Below, piece after piece: positions 62,218 through 64,000 of a stretch of DNA of 64,000 nucleotides. This DNA is from Luteithermobacter gelatinilyticus (GTDB taxonomy: Bacteria > Pseudomonadota > Alphaproteobacteria > Sphingomonadales > Emcibacteraceae). The notes beneath the pieces are model-generated. The model searched no databases, had not been told where the DNA came from, and was given only the letters and a program-made list of their open reading frames with translations. The DNA lies in assembly GCF_005849285.1 (NCBI RefSeq), contig NZ_CP040517.1:1866501-1930500 (forward strand), written 5' to 3'. Positions within the stretch are counted from its first letter, which is position 1. Each line of letters opens with the position of its first letter. A program made the position numbers and the translations under genes.

Positions 62218-63525
62218 ATGCCGTTCATGCCAGACTTTTATAAAAAAATTTCCACTCTGGACACGTCTGGACGGGTGTTGTGCGGGATTGTCCTGCTATT
62301 ACCTTTAGTCAGACTTCTCCTGCATCCCAATACGGGAATAATCTCCAGCATCCCCTTGTATTATTCCCACATCAGTCTGGCGGAAGTCCTTTTTATCATT
62401 GCTTTTATCCTGACCAAAAACAGGCAAGCTCCCAACGCCCCCTTATTTCCAGTTGTATTCTGGCTGGGCTTCAGCCTTTGGCTCGCGGTTTCTGTATTCA
62501 ACTTGTCTGTCGCGCCGTCTTATGAAGCGGCGGCATTCAAAACCACTCAATTCCTCATTCATTTCGCCTTTGCGATCACATTGATAAACTACGTACAGCA
62601 TGCACCAAAAGCCACAGAGATAATTATTCCATCTGTGATTATTGCTTTACTTTTATTCCTGCCGATATTTTTAGGCACAACCTTTTTGATGGCACGTGAC
62701 AATGAGCACTTTGACTGGGTTAAGTCTCTTCCCGGTTTCAGCAATGTGCGCCATCTGGATTATATGTTAGGAGCAGGGCTCGCAGCTCTGGGCACGCTTC
62801 CTCTGACACACCCCCGAATTCTGAACAGCCTTTTACGGGTAACGGCTTTTGCTGTTCTCATGCTAGCTCTTTGGGTTCTGCTATTTTGGACAGGAGGGCG
62901 CGGCTCATCAATCGCCGCGATAGCAAGTCTGGGCATTTGCTTAATATGGCTGCGACCAGAAAGATGGCAAAAACTATTCCAGTTCAATTTATTTATCCTG
63001 ATCCTGGGCGCAGGGATTTCAGCATTTCTGCCTGTACCTGACACCCCTTCCTACGGCTTGTTGCGTTTTCTGACCAAGGTGACCGAAGTAGAAAACGTTA
63101 ATGCCTTCACTGCCGGGCGCTTGGTCATATGGCAACAAACCATTGACGTCTGGAAGGATTCCCCTTGGTTGGGCATCGGACCAGGACAAACCAGAAATGT
63201 CATTGTTGCGGCAAACAACATTTTCACGCATCCCCATAACGTATTTCTACAGGCTTTCATGGCATGGGGAATACTCGGCGGGCTGCCGTTCTTAGCCATT
63301 TTTATAGGAAGTCTGTGGTCAATATGGCAAAGTGACGAGCTCAAAAAATCCACTTCAGCCCACCAAATTTGCGGGTTTGCCATGGCACTTGCTATAGCTG
63401 TAAATGCGCTGGTGGACGGCACCCTGTATCACCCATATCCCATATTTTTATTCATTCTCGGGATCAGTGTGGCCCTGAAACCAAGCGTAAAAACTCAATC
63501 CGCCAGTTCTTTGGAGCGCTCATAA
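62218..63525 (+). CDS. O-antigen ligase / Wzy-like polymerase family protein
   Basis: This 435-residue polytopic membrane protein has about ten to twelve helices. The Wzy_C-type region includes F-W-T-G-G-R-G-S-S-I-A-A-I, a large periplasmic loop, A-G-R-L-V-I-W-Q-Q-T-I-D-V-W-K-D-S-P-W-L-G-I-G-P-G-Q, and H-P-H-N-V-F-L-Q-A-F-M-A-W-G. This last block is characteristic of O-antigen ligases. It differs from the XrtA-type ligase at 32907. The gene is AT-richer than neighbours and stands alone, suggesting acquisition. Confidence 0.87.
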   Translation: MPFMPDFYKKISTLDTSGRVLCGIVLLLPLVRLLLHPNTGIISSIPLYYSHISLAEVLFIIAFILTKNRQAPNAPLFPVVFWLGFSLWLAVSVFNLSVAPSYEAAAFKTTQFLIHFAFAITLINYVQHAPKATEIIIPSVIIALLLFLPIFLGTTFLMARDNEHFDWVKSLPGFSNVRHLDYMLGAGLAALGTLPLTHPRILNSLLRVTAFAVLMLALWVLLFWTGGRGSSIAAIASLGICLIWLRPERWQKLFQFNLFILILGAGISAFLPVPDTPSYGLLRFLTKVTEVENVNAFTAGRLVIWQQTIDVWKDSPWLGIGPGQTRNVIVAANNIFTHPHNVFLQAFMAWGILGGLPFLAIFIGSLWSIWQSDELKKSTSAHQICGFAMALAIAVNALVDGTLYHPYPIFLFILGISVALKPSVKTQSASSLERS

Positions 63526-64000
63526 GCGGCACGTACGGCTTTTTCCAGTAAAACCCCCAGCCCCTCTTTATCATCCATCAGCACATTGAGCGCCGCTTCG
63601 GTAGTGCCTTTGGGACTGGTGACATTGATGCGCAGTTGCGTGGCATCTTCCCCCGCCTGATCCAGCAGTGCCCCCGCGCCGCTTACCGTGGCTGCCGCCA
63701 GTTTTCCGGCGAGCTCAGGCGACAACCCCACATTTTTCCCGGCTGCCGCCAGCGCCTCCACCAGATGGAAGACATAGGCCGGACCACTACCGGATACGGC
63801 CGTGACAGCATCCATCAATGCCTCATCTTCGACCCAGTCCACCTGCCCCACCGCAGACAGCAAAATATGACAGGTGTCCTTTTGATCCGGCGTCACATGA
63901 GGATTGGCGCAGCCCACAGTGATGCCCCGGCCAATGGCCGCCGGCGTATTGGGCATGGCCCGGACAATCGCCTTGTCCCGGCCCAGACGGTTTTCGAAAT
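63495..64000 (-). CDS. proC: Pyrroline-5-carboxylate reductase, C-terminal part
   Basis: The gene enters from the right edge and ends at 63495; 168 codons are visible. Family features are R-A-M-P-N-T-P-A-A-I-G-R-G, D-A-V-T-A-V-S-G-S-G-P-A-Y-V-F, and T-V-S-G-A-G-A-L-L, followed by the C-terminal T-S-P-K-G-T-T-E-A-A-L. It catalyses the last step of proline synthesis. Its 3' end overlaps the convergent O-antigen ligase gene by 31 bases. Confidence 0.94.
   Translation of the reverse strand, partial: FENRLGRDKAIVRAMPNTPAAIGRGITVGCANPHVTPDQKDTCHILLSAVGQVDWVEDEALMDAVTAVSGSGPAYVFHLVEALAAAGKNVGLSPELAGKLAAATVSGAGALLDQAGEDATQLRINVTSPKGTTEAALNVLMDDKEGLGVLLEKAVRAAYERSKELAD

Overview
The window looks like chromosomal DNA of an alphaproteobacterium. 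The evidence is the gene order phoR-pstSCAB-phoU-phoB, an invasion-associated locus B protein, a REC protein ending in a GPDRRRR tail, and a complete exosortase A (XrtA)/PEP-CTERM exopolysaccharide region. The exact order is not determined; a marine group such as Emcibacterales/Kordiimonadales would fit (inference). No rRNA, tRNA, CRISPR, insertion sequence or prophage was seen.

Layout: 1-1089 (minus) is a small operon of a Tat-signal protein, a PqqD-like protein and the start of an HprK-related kinase. 1458-9110 (plus) is the phosphate regulon, with tandem Pho boxes before pstS. 9411-9674 is an orphan small membrane protein with a sigma-54 promoter upstream. 9732-25067 (minus) is the XrtA core: a trypsin-like protease, exosortase fused to EpsI, FemAB-like protein, deacetylase, ATPase, outer-membrane barrel, tyrosine autokinase, chain-length protein, export lipoprotein, an AsnB-like enzyme, a PLP decarboxylase and an acyl-CoA ligase. 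25265-38837 continues with an aminotransferase, a GNAT/FemAB protein, acyl carrier protein, two alpha/beta hydrolases, a second AsnB-like enzyme, a deacetylase, Wzy-like ligase, WecB epimerase, methyltransferase, glycosyltransferase and flippase. 39008-46672 is mainly housekeeping: rlmN, ialB-like, CoA transferase, sodB, a REC/Hpt-like pair, DUF454, an NTF2-like protein and a MarR-GNAT fusion. 46876-51077 carries a lipid kinase, the third and Cys-intact AsnB amidotransferase and a glycosyltransferase. 51187-56417 holds an antiporter, folB, uvrC, pgsA and moaD-moaE. 56433-56788 is a self-contained unit encoding a 50-residue PEP-CTERM protein. 56935-64000 holds a sterol-desaturase-like protein, an M49-like lipoprotein peptidase, a small secreted protein, ilvE, a MarR regulator, a second O-antigen ligase-like protein and partial proC.

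How it fits together: the XrtA cluster should make, modify, polymerise and export an extracellular polysaccharide, while XrtA processes PEP-CTERM proteins at the inner membrane. The only PEP-CTERM substrate visible is the 50-residue protein at 56576-56728, which is almost nothing but signal peptide plus sorting signal. Its sigma-54 promoter and upstream dyad are nearly duplicated at 9127-9254, so two unlinked loci look co-regulated with an RpoN-dependent regulator (PrsR-like by analogy; no prsK/prsR is in the window). This minimal substrate, the two AsnB-like enzymes that lack the glutaminase cysteine, and the kinase/PqqD/Tat-protein operon at the left edge are the most unusual features.
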